64,000 nt of DNA from Hymenolepis diminuta (GCA_900708905.1 CAADRB010000045.1:259065-323064); one strand, 5' to 3'. Positions 12,801-27,800 are shown, counted from the first letter of the stretch. Notes: generated by a model from the sequence alone, not told the origin. Numbers and translations are program-made.

Positions 12801-15800
12801 CTTGATAGAATGCTACCTTTGAGTGGCATAAGAAGAGGTAAAAGGCTGAAAAGGAGGGAATTGAAGAAAAGGTCGTTGAGTGCTCACAGACTCACCAATG
12901 CTACGGCATGGGATTTGGGATTTCTACTGATTCTGGAATGCCCTCAGTATTAAGATACTAACCGTAAAGCTAGTGATGGCTGCACATTCAACCACCCCAT
13001 ACCGCTAAATTACCAGCCCCATTGTACTCTAAAGTCAGAAAAGTTAAAAATAACTGAATGCGCCTATTCAATTAAGGTACAGAAAGAGATGCGTCCGAGG
13101 GGGTCTGTTTCACGTAGCATTAACAGACTCATAAATAAAGGAGAGCCTAGTGGATATCCTTTGTGTCGTAGATTTAAGATGTAATGCACAATTCTTATCA
13201 AGTCTGAAGACCACCGAAAGTGTGATTCGTGACTCATCACTACCATTTTCGGACTCAGGCCCGGTAGGAAGAAGACAGAGGTGCTAAGTTTCTTGAAAGG
13301 TACATTTATTGAAAATAAGGGTTATGTTTATGATCTTTAGGGAACGTTTGGATGTCTAATTAGTTATCAATGGAACGGTTTAGATGTACTGAATGCACTT
13401 TTATTCTGTAGAGACTCAATTTCTAGACACTTAAGAGTCGAAGCCGATAAACCTTGCGATTTGGCTTGCTTTACACTTACTTCTGTATAAAACTACACAG
13501 GTCTATTACCGAAGCACACGGCTTTTGTATCTTTCATTTCACCAACCAATTTGTGTTACATTGGGTAGTAATTTGGATTCAAACCCATTTACAATTGTGA
13601 CTATCTTAACGGTTTAATATCACTTCAAACTCAATTTTTAAAAATCCTTCTAATTTAAGGTTAAGGCAGATTATCAAACGACATGTAATTAATTTGTACA
13701 ATTCATTTCGCTCGTATTCCTCTCCGTAATCTCATTCGTCTCTTACTTTTTATCGAGTGGCAAAAATGTCCAAATTAGGAAGATTGTAATAGTAAAGCAT
13801 TTATTAATTTGACGTCATGATAATCATTAAGTATGTAGTCATACGAATTCGTCTCTAGAGTGCATCAGCGTCAGGTAAAATATATACTCACAACACCTCA
13901 TTGCATATACGTAGTGCAATGCACACCCGGTAGCTACAGAAAGGGTGCGAGATAATGAAATTATATGAATCTGCTATTAGAGCCTCGTCATTAAAGACTG
14001 ACGCATCCTGTTCTTCTCGAAACCACTGCCCACAATAAATGCTTTCCTGTTGTATCATATATGCGTATGTGGGTTTCGTCACTACTCTCTTGCGAGTATC
14101 GTTTTGTGATCGACAGAGTACGTTAACGGGTATTAGTTAACGGCTGTTCACGCGATATCAAACAGGTTCTTGCTTGCTCTTTTTTTCTCGTTACCTCGTT
14201 TACTCACTCGATTCCCAATGCTTAGTGCAGGTGTGCAGGTTGCGTACCTTTCATTTACACATTTGCCGTGCGCTCTACTCCATTCATTATGTCTCATTAA
14301 TTTACTTATGTTTTAGTCCTCATGACCGTTCACGCGCTTAATATTCTGTTAGGCCAGAATTCAAGCTGAATGTCAAATGAACGATATCTTACCAATCTTT
14401 TCCAGCTGAGCTTCTATTTCTTTATTATATTAATGCTCCGATAGGTATTGGATAATAATGAATAAATTTTATCCAAAAAGAATTAAATTAACAATTTATT
14501 GGTTAATTATTCATAAAATTTACATTTTCGCTAAAATGTACTAAAGTTATGGACCGCTGCTTTGTAGAACTTTGAGTAAATTGCTGAAGTTTGCTTAATC
14601 CCGTTTTTTGGGATTTGGTGGATCTGGGAGGCTAATTGGGTAATAACTATATTATTATGTGCTTTAGATTAGTTACAGTTAAATTCTACGTGGTAGTATT
14701 CGAATCATAGGCTCTATTGAATGGACGGTATCTTTTCGGTCTTGGATTACCTGCTATCGCGGTAGCTCTCAGAATCCTAATCCTTTTGTTTCCTTCTTTC
14801 CCATGGTAGTTTACAAGGCTGGTGGTCACTCTTAAATGGTTCTATTGTGTTATCAAATTTTGTAAAGTGAAAATACGGCATTACTTTTTTGACACAGTAT
14901 TGCGTGGAAAGTGTCCTAGTTAACTTTCTATATGAAGACACAATTCCTTCAAGTGTTCTAATTTCATTCGTCTCTACGTGTTATATTAAACAAATTTTTC
15001 CTTATGAAGCCTACATTTATGAGCTGTAAATAGGATACCTTGTGCAACATATCAGGGACTATGTGCAAAAACCCAGAAGATCACATCTTAGTGTAATGTG
15101 TTAAATTAAACTGTTTAGACGAACGGACACACTTAGCCTCAGATATTATTCACGAATTTTTATGAACTCTAGTGGATCTTTAATATGAATGATCTTTTAA
15201 TGTTATTAATACATGAACAACCTAATATTGGCGAAATATAAATTCCCATACTATTTACCGGCTTGTCTACCGTTTTTAAAGTCTTAGAAGGGTATGCAAC
15301 CCAAATACTTGTTTACTGTGTTTACTACATGCTGGACTGAATAGTATAGTAAATTTCTCCTACTTAGACTAATGTCTCAATGTCTCTTTGTATAATGAAT
15401 ATTTTGTAATGCGTACTATGCAAAATCCTCCGTAGAATCAGTTAGAGTGAGTAACTAACATGTGTTATCGAAACTCACTACTTTCTAATAACAATTTCTC
15501 TCTAATTCATTATTTATCTTTGCTGAATTCCTTAATATGTTCATATTTGCGATTCGCAATTCTACTTGCCCCCTCACAGAGTGTGACCTTCAAGTTTATT
15601 GATTTGAAGTATGCGTAAAATTTGCCCACAGTAGCTGACCATCTACAGTTTGATAAATTGTTAAGTATAAACACATTAATTCATTAGAGATATTTATATG
15701 GTTTGCATAAATAACATTAACCGTGTACGGTACAAACATTCTGATTGTTTTTATGAGGCTTCTCTATTATATTCAAGTAGCAGGACCCAATTTCTGAATC

Positions 15801-18800
15801 ATAAATCATTATATGTATTATTAATGCGAATGAATAAATGTTATAGATAAGTGCTCCTTAAAATGTGTTCTTATTGGGGAAGATAAATGGTTTTAGAATA
15901 CAAGTATGATAGTCAACGTTATTTCACATAGTCTGTATTTGTTCTTCTATTGTGGTCCAATAGGTTCTTATTACGTTTTCTTCATTCATTTATCATTAAT
16001 TTTTCTCAAGATAAATGACTTCATGTGAAAAAATCAATAATGAATCAGTCTCCACAGTCTATCTGTGATTGAATTACGTTTATTGATTTTATAAGTCCAT
16101 TCAGATTTATATAAAACTTCGTTTTTTTCCCGATTATTTGCGTTTTTAGGTATTTCTAGTTTATGTTGATTCTGAAATGACCTTTCCTCAAATGTTACAT
16201 AGCTTTAATTCCTCATCTTAACAAAGTATTTGGAGCTTCATGGGTTTCAACAATTAAACTTTGTATTATTTCAACTTCGTTCAGCTCCAGTTGATTGCAA
16301 TTATCTCTTGAAACCATAAATTTTTTATATCTGCGTATTCAGTTTAAACATATTATATCCAAGGTTTAAAAACCATTTACCAAATGACATTCTTTGTGAT
16401 CAATTATATTAACAGATGTTTCACCTAAGTTGCTCTTTCCCAGGAGGTTTCTTTGTAAGAGTCAAATGATAATGGTACTAATTCAAGATATCAAAATCCA
16501 GATAGAATATTCAATATCTGATGAAATCTTTTCAATCCAGATTTTGTTGATTAATTAGTATTCAATTCCTTAGCCACCGTATTATATTCTTGAAATTCTT
16601 TGATGTTATTACCCTTTCCTTTAACCCCCCCCNCCAAGCCCCCATGAATTTGTCAAACCGCTGCCTTCCAATTATGTCCTATATGTATTTGTTTTTAATA
16701 TAGTTTTCCACTGCATGCCATTTCTCATTACCGTTCTTGGAACTAATTACAGTTATAAAGTCGAAAAACTCCACTCTTGTAAACCGGAAGATAAATTCAT
16801 GTCCTGTTTTCTAAGAAGGCCAGAGTTTGATTATGATTATAGTTTTGGGTTTATTTCCATGGTATAAGTAGCTTTAAATCGGAAGATCGAATCGTGGGTA
16901 TGTAGAGTTTAAGATTTCCTTTTTTTGTTTATTGCTCACCTTATTCTCGGATTTGAATATTCTCATAGTCTCTTAAAGACTGATTACTTTCCCTTTTAAT
17001 ATGTCATGTTTGAGCTTGGTATTTCGATAGACGACGGTTTGATAACTTTTATCTTTTATAAGATTTGAAGCACCCAGAAGTAAAGTATTTGATTTGATTT
17101 GAATTTTTTCTCTCATTTAATAAAAGAGCATTACTTCTTTCGTTACCGTTTACATGCACATACAGCGGTATTACATTTCACTGTTCAAGCACGTATTCTA
17201 CTTATATAGGTTTTATGCAATCTGATTCGATTTTGCGGGATTTATCTTAGCAACGACTTCCTTTATATCTTATTTATTTCCTTACTCATGATCTTACATG
17301 TTCATTTTTAGTTCCTGCTCATACATGGTGACCGGAGTTTTATTCTTATTAATTATTTAGTCTGTTGAAATAATAGAAAATGGTCCATTAGTGTTTATAT
17401 ATACCAGTTTTATGGGGTATTTTGCTCGTTTGAAGAAGTAGAAGAAAACGTGCACGAATGGTGGTATCGCTTCTATTTTTGTAACTGCAGAGCGGTTTGT
17501 TTTACGGTCTCAAAAGACGTATTAACTCAGAATGTTATGAATCATGCCCAATTTTAACTCTAACATGTCTATCTGTATTGTGATTCTAATTTAATCTGTG
17601 TGGGATGGCTGTAATCAGACACAGCTTGGGGGCTTGAAATTATGTCAATTAAATCTCCGAGGCAGCACCACTAAGGCATTTTATGGATTCCCCTCACCCT
17701 CATCTAACTAATCAGTCTTCATCGGTCGCTTGGTGATATAAGGGAGTGTATTTAGTTTTTACGCTGAAATTATTCCTCTGATGAAGTGACGCTTATATGA
17801 ATATATTAGAGTCCAGAGTTCATGCTGTCTTCAAAAGTAGACCTAACAGGATCTCACTGTCTGTGTATATGACCCTGTTTGAACTTTTAGTTTTCCGTCG
17901 TCTGGGATAAGTCTAAAAATAGTATGTTAACTGATCATGTTTGTACCTCTCCAAAATGAGTAACATTTAAAACGTGGAAAATTATCGGTTGGCCAAGTAA
18001 AACAAGCAACATCCAATTGCGCTTTGAGGCGAAACGTTATGGTTTCTAGGTTTGCCTATTAGACTCATTTGTTACGGAAATCAACCCTTGCGTATTAATC
18101 ATCCTAAACTGTAAACCATAAACTTTCTATAAAATTGAATCGTGCGAGAAAGCTGATAAAGGTGAAATCTTTAGCACAATTTTGACAAGTTCACTATTTA
18201 TTTCATTTTTTATGCGGTATTGCCTTTTTCTTGTTTTAGCACCCGACGAGTCAGTAGACGTCTTTGGTCCCTTTACAATTGAGGAATTACAGCAGTATCG
18301 AAGTGGTAAGTGTCGACAATATATCTTATATTAGGCATTTTATGTATTCAATCAGTATTAATTATTCCTTGAGTTTACTGTTTCGATCCTTGAAATTAGA
18401 GTTTTAACTTGAATCTTGTTCTTTATTCGCTTCAAATTGCGGAAAATGTGCTGGTCTTTTTTATCATTGGGTGATTGTCGTCATTTTTTTTATGAAAAAC
18501 ACCTAGAAGACAGTTACACTCTAGGTATTAATTTGACATGAAGTGATGACGGTATTCTAATGCCGATTGGCTATTTGAAGCATCTAATACTGGGATACTG
18601 GTAGCTTGAATACCCTTTTCTTGATACCGTCCTTATATTACTATAGTAATAGGGAGCTCAGTTCTCCCTCTCTGAGTGTCGTGTGGGTCTCGATTAGGGA
18701 GCGTATATAGGGGTGGAGGGGGGGTGGAGGAGGTGGTGGTATGGTTTTATCGCGGGCGCGATCTCAATCGATAGGAGGACGCACCCGCCTTGCTCCTTTC

Positions 18801-21800
18801 ATCTCAACCGCTTACTTCATTCCACTGCACGCAGCAAGCAAGCACTCTCCTCTTTTGGGTTTTAATGTGAAGAGAGGGGAGTTAACTATGAGTTCTCTCC
18901 GTACTCTGCCCCCCTATACTCAGCTACCCGCCTTCCCCCTCCCCTACTCTCATCCTTCTGCTGCTAACAAGCAGCTCGCAGCTGACTCGATTCGCCCTCT
19001 CTTTGATCTGCTCTCTCTACCGAGAAGTCATTTATATGCTTCTCTAGCTCTCTCTCTCCCTCACTCTCGTTCCTCAGATCTCATCAACTCTATACACAAT
19101 GAATGTGATCTCTTTCATGGTTTGGTTTCACCATGAATCTTGAGACTAAAGCATTTGCTTTAAGGTAGACTATCGCCGTTAAAGCCTTGAGTTAGGAGAG
19201 CGCTAGGCGGTTTTATCGAGGTGTTTCTCGCATTTTCTTTCAAAGTTTTCCTCCGTTTCAATATCAGTAGATATGCACTCCCTGGATTTTTGCTAAGCTG
19301 ATTAATCACAATTCCTTATAATTGTGTAAAGTGTGTTAAGGTAGATAAACGGAAGGGTTGTTTATGTATCAGTTTGTATCCAAACTTTATCGGTGAGGAG
19401 TTAGAGAGTTAGTTATTGACTTCTTATTACATTTTCGTTAGTCTATTAACGTTAATCAAGATCGCCCGAGGTCATTTATTCAGGCCTATTATTATCCATG
19501 GCAAGGTTTAATCATGAGGAAGTATCTGAACACGAAGAGTAGGAAGATTGTTCCGTAATCAGCGAAACGGGGATGGGAGTTGAGTAGAATTGAATAATGA
19601 AGCCGAGGCACCAAGCGTTTCATTGGAATTCTGGATTTATTGGGTTATCTACTGTTCACCACGTTATATCTAAATGTTCCATGCAAGGACTTTCCAAGCT
19701 CATTTTGGAAAGTGTTCACGATACTTGATATGAGTAGATATCCTGAAGCCGTTCTTAATAGAAATTCGCTTTTTATCATCCTTCTTGTTGACCAGAATTA
19801 ACTAGTGCGGTTGGCCATCCACTTCATATTGAAAACATTCCAGTTGCTTGGCTTACTAATAGAATGCTGCTATAGATGTGACGGCAAATTCTTTTTGAAG
19901 TTAACTGCTAATTTTGGTAATTGTGGCACGAACAAACACTGCCAGTTTTTCTGTTTGAAATTTTTCGTTCGGGGAATTCACCGACGTCGGTACAAGCCGC
20001 CGCTGCATCTAGAAGACATTAGTCTGTTCTCGTCCTTGTAAGCGAGCACACAGGCTGCAAATATATGCACATATCCACGTGAATTTGACATTTGGCATCG
20101 AATGCGGAGTCCTCAACGCACGATTTTCTTCCATCCCGGTTTCAGGACTGGACCGATTTGTCAGGTGCGATTTGTAGCCGAAGAAGACTGCATACCTGTG
20201 TAGCAGTTACCTGCCTTTTAGATTTTACCCCCTTCTTCCGTACAGATTGTCATTAGCTATGAGCGTAGTGTACTTCTGACATTTTGTTGTTTAACCTAAA
20301 TTCAAGCCTGTAATCAGTCAGTCCTACCACTGCATTGATGTCAAAGATTATTTTACCAGTGTTATTGACGAGGTGATTTTTAACTTAATTTTGCCACGTT
20401 AATCTTATGTGGCAGCATGCCTTGCACATGCTTTCTTTCTTCATTTAATCTGACAATCATTTGCATATTGTGATGATTGATCCACCCCCAACCACAAACA
20501 GCATGTGATAACACCCTTTCCTTAGCATTGCAGCACAAAGTTCACTTCTTGCAAAACCCTACACGCACAAAGTGCACTGATCTTCCTCTGTGGCGCCTAG
20601 TTTCACACCCCGTAGGTTTTGCATTCACCATGGTAATACTGTGATATCTGCACCTGCTTACCTACACTGCTTACCTTATTTCTCCTCAGATTTCCTACAG
20701 TGGATAAAAAGGGGAGTCACACTCCTATTTGGAGTGCAGGGCAAGAGAATGAGGGTGAAATAGAAATCTATTGTTTTTGATCAATTGAGAAGAAATTGTT
20801 GATGGATAGCTTATTGAGAAAGCAAGATGATAGGCAATTCTCACGTCCAAATGCTCCTTACCCTGTCCGTAAACTAGGAAATCACTCATTCGACAACCGG
20901 TTCGTTTAAAACTTTGTGTCATTGATTGGTGCGTCTCCTCCCCTTGTTCTTTCCCTCGCTGACGTGTGTGTACAAAAGTTTGACAGTTAGTCAATTTTAT
21001 TGCTTTGTCAACAGAGAAGCTCCCCTCATTTAGAATCGTTAGAGTTAACGTGGCCATTAAGTAAGGAGTAAATGGGTGTATTATTGTCTTCTATTTATTG
21101 CACATCTTCCTGTTTGCACAAAATCCCGACTTCGGTTAGTCTTTCAATTGTATCGCCACATCAGTAAAAGGCCTCAAATGTTGAACTGTCAACTAAACAT
21201 TACCAGTACCATTCTTGCCTTTGTTCTGTTATGTTATATTTTATGGGGAAAGAGTCGAAGATATTACAGGCAATTAGTCATTCAAAGTCTAAACGTCTCA
21301 GTCTTGTGCACTATCAACGTTTATTAGCGCCTGTTTCCCGTCTTTCCTTAAATCAAAATCTCCTTTCATATCCTCAGTAACGTAATAATATGCGACTACT
21401 GACATAATCTAAGATAATAATGTAATATTGCTAGGTACCCACTGGGGTAATTACTATGACTATATAACGAATTCTGTTAAGAGCATTGAAAGTAATCGAT
21501 TTCGTCTCTTATTCCCATACTCTCATTGTCTCATTCAAATATTTTAATTTCCCACTGCGGATTTCTCGTTCGATTTCATAATTTTAACAGTCATGTAGTA
21601 AAACCTAGCGACCGTTACGTCACTAGATTCTTAAGATTAGAATTAATGTTGCGTCTTCACATTTATGGCCATTTATCTACTCTCTTACCTTGGTTATTTG
21701 AAACTGGGTAAGCCAATCTGAGTATTTGGTTTTGGTATTGGTACGAGCTATACTATTGTACAGATTTCTTCGTCTGAATTACTTTTTTGCAGTCTATGTT

Positions 21801-24800
21801 GAGTGTTATGCTTTGCATTTGAAGTTGTTTTCTAAAGCATTATTATTCTACTGAATATGAAGTCTCTAATGCTTGGATGCTTTCATCTCAAAGCTTACCC
21901 ATTAGGTCCTATCTATTCTTAACAGTTGGGCTGCGAGCAATTTAGTGTCTAGGTAAAAATTTGTCTCTGGATAACAGTTCCGTTTTGCACATTGTTTTTT
22001 ACGTCGCTCTTGTTTATTACTACTTGAATTCAAAAAAGCAACAGTGTTAATCGACCACAAAGGCCTAGTGACATATAATTCTTAATACATTGCCTCGGTG
22101 TAAGCAATATTGATGGCAGCTGTTGCTGTCCGACGAATACAGGGAGGGACTCTGTGCTTATTGGGCCAACAAATCGTCTTCATTTTGCGACACTGCGTGG
22201 GAGGCAGGAGACGCACTGCTGTACATCGATGAGTCAGCCTGTGTCCCCCTTCTTAGTCCTTTTTCCAAAGCCACGTGAGAGAATGAGGGATAACCGATAG
22301 TGCCGGGCCGGACTGATGACACGCACTTTGTGCACTGGGCCAAAAACTACTGCTGCTTGTCTTGACGCGCCGCCTCCTCCCTATATGAGTCATTACGTGT
22401 AGTATAGTACGATGTCGTGCTGCCGCACATTGTGGTGAGATGAGGCGTGAATTAATTCCACTTGTGACTCATGTCATGGACCGTCTCTCCCCACATAGCA
22501 GTAGCTCAGTGGTGAATTATGCGTCTTCCTCTATCTTCGGCTTCGAGCTTCCGTGCCACCTAGAAAGAAAGAGTCTAATGTGTTGACGGCGATAAAGAAA
22601 ATAAAATATTATATTTTATTTTATTTATTTATATAAAAGTGATGGAAAATATTATATCCATCACTTTTTCCCCTTTCTCTGGTCACTAAACACAATTAAA
22701 ACGCTGTCCCTCTACTTTTGAAACGTAAGCAATCAGAACTGAACTCAGGCAGTAAAAAAATGTCAAATATGTCTATTTTAATAGAAATCTTGGGTATTGG
22801 TATATCAACGAACAGTGATATATAATCAGAACAAAGTGAAGTTTGGTAGCGTTGAGAACTTGAGCCATAATTTTAAAATACCTCAAAAGTATTAAATGTA
22901 AGTTCATCCGATTTCGTGAAATTACATTTTAATCCGTTTTAGGAGATCTAACACTAATAAAATTTCCCAGCTTAAGCAATAAGTGCTACTTACTTTATTG
23001 TAAACATCGCTTCTCTTTAAAAACCTTTCACATGTACATCCCAATCACTTTCATACGTCTAACGTTAGATAGAATTTGCTCGTTTATAGATTACTCGTCG
23101 CCTTAGTGTATTTCTGCTTATTTGGACTGTAATGGATCCTTTCAAACGTCTCTAAAGTATCATTAACCTTCATTTATCATGCATTTATCAGTAGTTGGTA
23201 CATTAACTTGAGAAAGTTTGGTGGAATTTAGTCCTAATTAACATTACATTTGTTGGTCCCAATAACATTGTTCCTTCATATCTTTCAATTTGAGCTTGTT
23301 TATGGACATCTCACAACAATATCTCAGTTTATTTATGATACTATTAAGAATCATCATTTACCATTTTCCTCTCCTTTGTTCAGAAAACCTCTCTCCGGCA
23401 GGTGAATCGGTGAGTCGGGTTCCACTGAATGCATCAGATAGGGATTTGGCTGAGAGTCTACCACTAATTCGAGACATCCTCAGTCAGACGGATAACTCGT
23501 CTACCTCTTCCAAATTCTCTCATCCACCTGCGGCTGCCGCACTACCTCAGCCTCCACCCTCCGCCACTGCAGACGGGGTGAGTTGCATATGCTACTTATA
23601 TGTTTGGTCGCTTGTACACATTCTTGCGGATTCGCATCTGAAATCATCGGATTTCGTCACCAATATGTATCTTAATTTGAAATGATTTTCAAAGCATCGT
23701 GAAAAATTTCCGTTCTTTTCTGTCACAGCTATTCTCATCAACTATTTATTTAATTTTGCATGAGATGCTTATCGGTCTAACAGATATTTAGTTTATAAAG
23801 CTGGGGTTTGGAGGCGGGGGGATTAAATGAATTGTTTGAATGCTTGTTTCTGAACCGTTGTTTATCACTTAGTTCAGCCGTGATAAGCTGTTTTAGTATT
23901 TTGTTATCATCTTCAATTTTTCATAGGATAGATATCAGGTGTTATGGGGAACTATTTGCCTTTTTAGTTAATATCTTTATACATTCACTATACTGAATTT
24001 GAATTGCAAAAATTCTAGTTTGAGGCATTCAGATGTAAGATGTTGTTGGAAGTATTTGCATGTACGAATAACGTTCATTAAATTCTTTCGTTAATTTTCT
24101 GTGAGAGAGACTTATCCTTTTTTAGGGAAAGACCAAAGAAATGATTAATTTACAAGAGGGTATATGTTAGTCTAACGCGGGTTGAGGTCCTTCCCTTGAC
24201 TAATAACGTTGATGTTCCCTCCTCTTTAATGTAGCTATAATTCATCTGTATTATTTATCAACATTTACGATTTCCATTCTACTGCTAAATTGAACAGATG
24301 TGAAGTAGTCCTCTTATTCTAACAATATACCCTCCATGATCATTTTACGTCTCCACGCTGCAGGTGAGGCATCTACTAGCGTTAGAGGTCAAGGATTACC
24401 ATAGATCAATGTTTGTCTGCAGGCGGTTGGATATTGGGCAGTATCTCAGACACATCCACTATCTCTAGATATTTTAATATATTGGGCTTGTGTTTGCGGC
24501 GTTTATAGATTTTCAACAAGTTGATTCTCGTTTTCCCCCTGATTTTGATCAACCCATGTCATTCCTCACAATTTCTAGATAGCCTTTTTCTAATTTCACG
24601 CATTGCAGGGGTTGTTAAATGATTAAATGAATTAAATTGTTTTCTGAGGACATGCGGACGAAATAAAACCGGAAGTTCAGGCAAAGTTTAAATTTAAACT
24701 TCACATTAATCATGTCGGACAGTGGAGGTGATTTCGTAGAATCATACTTTATGTGCAGTGATGTAGCTTCAGACACTGATCTTGTTATTCACACTACAGT

Positions 24801-27800
24801 ACGGTCCTAGGCATTCTTTGTTTACTTCTCCGACCACTTCCCCTGTTTCTTTTTTAAATCAAAATGATATAGTCACTCATGCGTGATTTATCCAGATTGA
24901 TCTACATCTACAATCGACCAAACTAAATTCTTTTTGCCGTCTTGGTATTGGTTGACGTAGTCTGTCCGCTGGGGTGTACACTATGGCTACGATAACCTTG
25001 AAGGAAGAAAGGAGAAGATCTGTGGTTCAAAATATGGTTTCTATTTACTTTATTAAGAAAATACTGTGGTCTATATACAACTTGGATGTTTGGGATTGGA
25101 TCACTGCTTGATTAACCAATAATATAGTATTTCGGAGATTTTAAATTAGCACCAATCCCATCAGTAAAGCTACTTTTGAAGCCCTAGCATATTAGGTTAG
25201 ATTTCCCCTCACCGAACTGATGATTCCCTTAATGGCTGATAGGAAATAGCCGTCTTTCCAAAATGATAGGATCAATATTTAAGTAGGACCACGCGTATAT
25301 TGGACAGATTGTAAAGGAGTGAGAGAGGATTAGAAGCATGAATAGGAAAAGGAACTGAAAACTGAAAGGTAAGGGAATTGGAAGCATCAGCCCAGAGCGA
25401 ATGGAAGCACGTTTCTGATAGAGGTCAAATTAAATTACATTCAGTGAAGTTGACTAGTTATGCGTTCTTTGTAAGATGAATAACTAATAAAGAAATCATC
25501 ATCTGACGATTACAGTGCAGAGTTTTGCGTCAAATGTGAATTCGATAGAATGTTACAACTATTTGCAGGTACGAGTGCGGAAGAACTGCAATCCAGATAT
25601 TTGTTGTTCGAGGAATGAATTCTGTTCTCAAAATATACGCATTCTACTCAATGCATCGAAAGTATTCCCTTTTTCGTATCAGCATTCTAAGCAGGTTGTA
25701 GTTTTTGTGATTGTTGCAGACTGGTTTAATCAGTCCACAAAGGTAAAATTTACCTCTCTATCACAATCGCTTCTACGCCATTGCTTCAGATTTTAAAGCC
25801 TCCCGCTTCTGCCACCAGACGTATGCGGATGACTAATTCACAGAGGGCAGTAGGGGGCTGTGGTAGCTAATGGCTAATGGCGGATGGAACATCCGTCTAT
25901 TAACCCTAGCTTTATCATTTCGCTCCACTTGTCTTGCTTGAATAAGTTTGTATAAGGTGCGAGCATTTGAGTATTTTAATCATTTAAAATTTATTTGTTA
26001 TCACTGGTACGAGGACAATGCGGGCTCATAGAAATTCGGGGATTATAAGGAGCTAGAATTTGCAGGAAACCTCGTGCCTAGTGTTCACAGGTCAGGAATT
26101 GGATTAAAACCCGTTTATATCCTGATTTTTTTGTCTACTATCACTCGATCCTTTGCTCTTTATCTATTATAATTATTATTAATTTACTTTTTTGTCATGA
26201 TTGAGAACAATTTTTTTCTTTGGACCAGCTTTTTAATAGACACAAGTCGAACCACCTAAGTATCCAACATAATATTCATTCTAAACTGCTGGTGAATTCC
26301 AACCATCTGACCTGATCCATAACGCTAGTTTACTACTAGTTGTCGTATAAAAGATGAGAGACATTGATAACTTTATCATCGAATATGGCCAACAGCAATA
26401 GCATCAGCAGTATTTATATCACATTATGGCTAAAAGCATAATAAAACTCTGCGCGTAGATAAAGTGGTCATTCACGCGCATATAATAATCTCTCTCTAGG
26501 TCCGCCCTGCAATTGAAGTTGCAGTCAGACTTTCGTGACTCTTTTATGCTCCTCGTTGTAGTCGTAGTTTCACACAGCTATCCGGGAAATCGCCGCTTAT
26601 CTAACACCGCCCCACCACTCCATAACTGCTCTACATTTCAGTAGTAGCGTCTCTCATTCACTCTCTTTTCAATTGCATTTGAGTTCCAGTTCTTTGCCTA
26701 TTGTTTCCAGCTGACTTTTCATAATGGTAGAGATGGGACAAAAAACACGACACAGAAAACTGATAAGGTAGAGAAATGGAGCAGAAGTGATTGAATCGCC
26801 TTTTTTCGCTCTCTCTATACAAATGGCTGTTTTTCACCAAAATGACGGAAAGAGTCCTTTTTTGTGGGCTCGTGCAAAATTTATGTATGAAACCAGACCA
26901 GTGGTAGTGTGCTCGGTGATTTTTTCGCTGGCTCTTTGGATATACAGGGGAAAAGAGACGGTGGTGAAGCCGACATTGGGTAATATTTAACACTTTGGAT
27001 TGTCATTAAATCAACCTCGATCTCTCTGTATTGCATTTTAAACCATAACTATATGAGTTGGTGGTTTATCTTGATGGTGGTATGTTTTAACCTAAGTTCG
27101 TTTGGTCTTGATCTCTTGATTTATAAATGTAGGGTAGAAAATGTCTATCGCTGTAGTTTGGCTATCCAGTAAGTAAACATAATTAATCATAGGGAGGTTA
27201 GCTTTAGATATTTGCGATGAGAAATCCGGTGGCATTACTTAATTTCATTCGACTGGAAGCTAAATGGAATATTTGATGATCTGAACATAATTCGTTCCTC
27301 AGACACTAGGCTGTTCGATTACTTTTCTTAAGTGCTCATGCCTGGAAATGAAGTCTTTTCACTGTTGCATAACTAGCTAATCTTGGCAGCCAATCGGTCC
27401 TTTATATCCGAAGTTATATGTAAATAGTTATATTTTCATTATATGAAGTTTATATTTGAATTGCAAGTCTTGGATCTTCCTGCGGGTTTGAACAGTCACT
27501 GTGATTAGTAACAAGATACATGAAAAGTTTTACCAATTCTTTTATTTCAAAGGCTCCCTTCTCCATCTTGAATCATTCACTCTCTCCTTTCGGTTTTCGA
27601 AATAATGAATCCGTGCAGCATTACTAGCATTAAGAGATTCATTTCCGTCTTTATAAATTGTCATCTAGTTCGATTGCCCATCTTGTACGAGGTCTTTTTC
27701 ATCCATCCTTTACAAATGAGCCAAATGGTCTTGATCTCCGTTCTATAAAAAGTAGATTTATTTGTTCAATTTGATTATTTAAACGTTCTTTATATATATA

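Larger units (their letters stand above)
9816..18239 (+). other. NFI intron of 8.4 kb
   Basis: No coding exon is needed here, since phases join across it. It holds a perfect AT-rich palindrome (10811-10833), one copy of dispersed repeat family B (about 12930-13245), a GC-richer patch around 14080-14340 and a C-tract with a single ambiguous base at 16633. The remainder is AT-rich sequence in which I see nothing. Confidence 0.7.
18306..23383 (+). other. NFI intron of 5.1 kb
   Basis: Contains the GC-rich island 18640-19130, a copy of repeat family C (about 19675-19880), a GC-richer stretch with scattered CpGs (about 19960-20220), a second island (about 22130-22560) and a perfect 12-bp hairpin (22635-22668). 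No exon is required by phase. Confidence 0.7.

Noticed and set aside
18710..18740. Strict G-quadruplex
   Set aside because: G-rich, but only two runs of three or more Gs; the usual four-run rule is met only if two-G runs are allowed.
18741..19136. 131-codon plus-strand open frame in the GC-rich island
   Set aside because: Composition reflects CTCTCT and CCCC tracts; no family resemblance; sits in an NFI intron.
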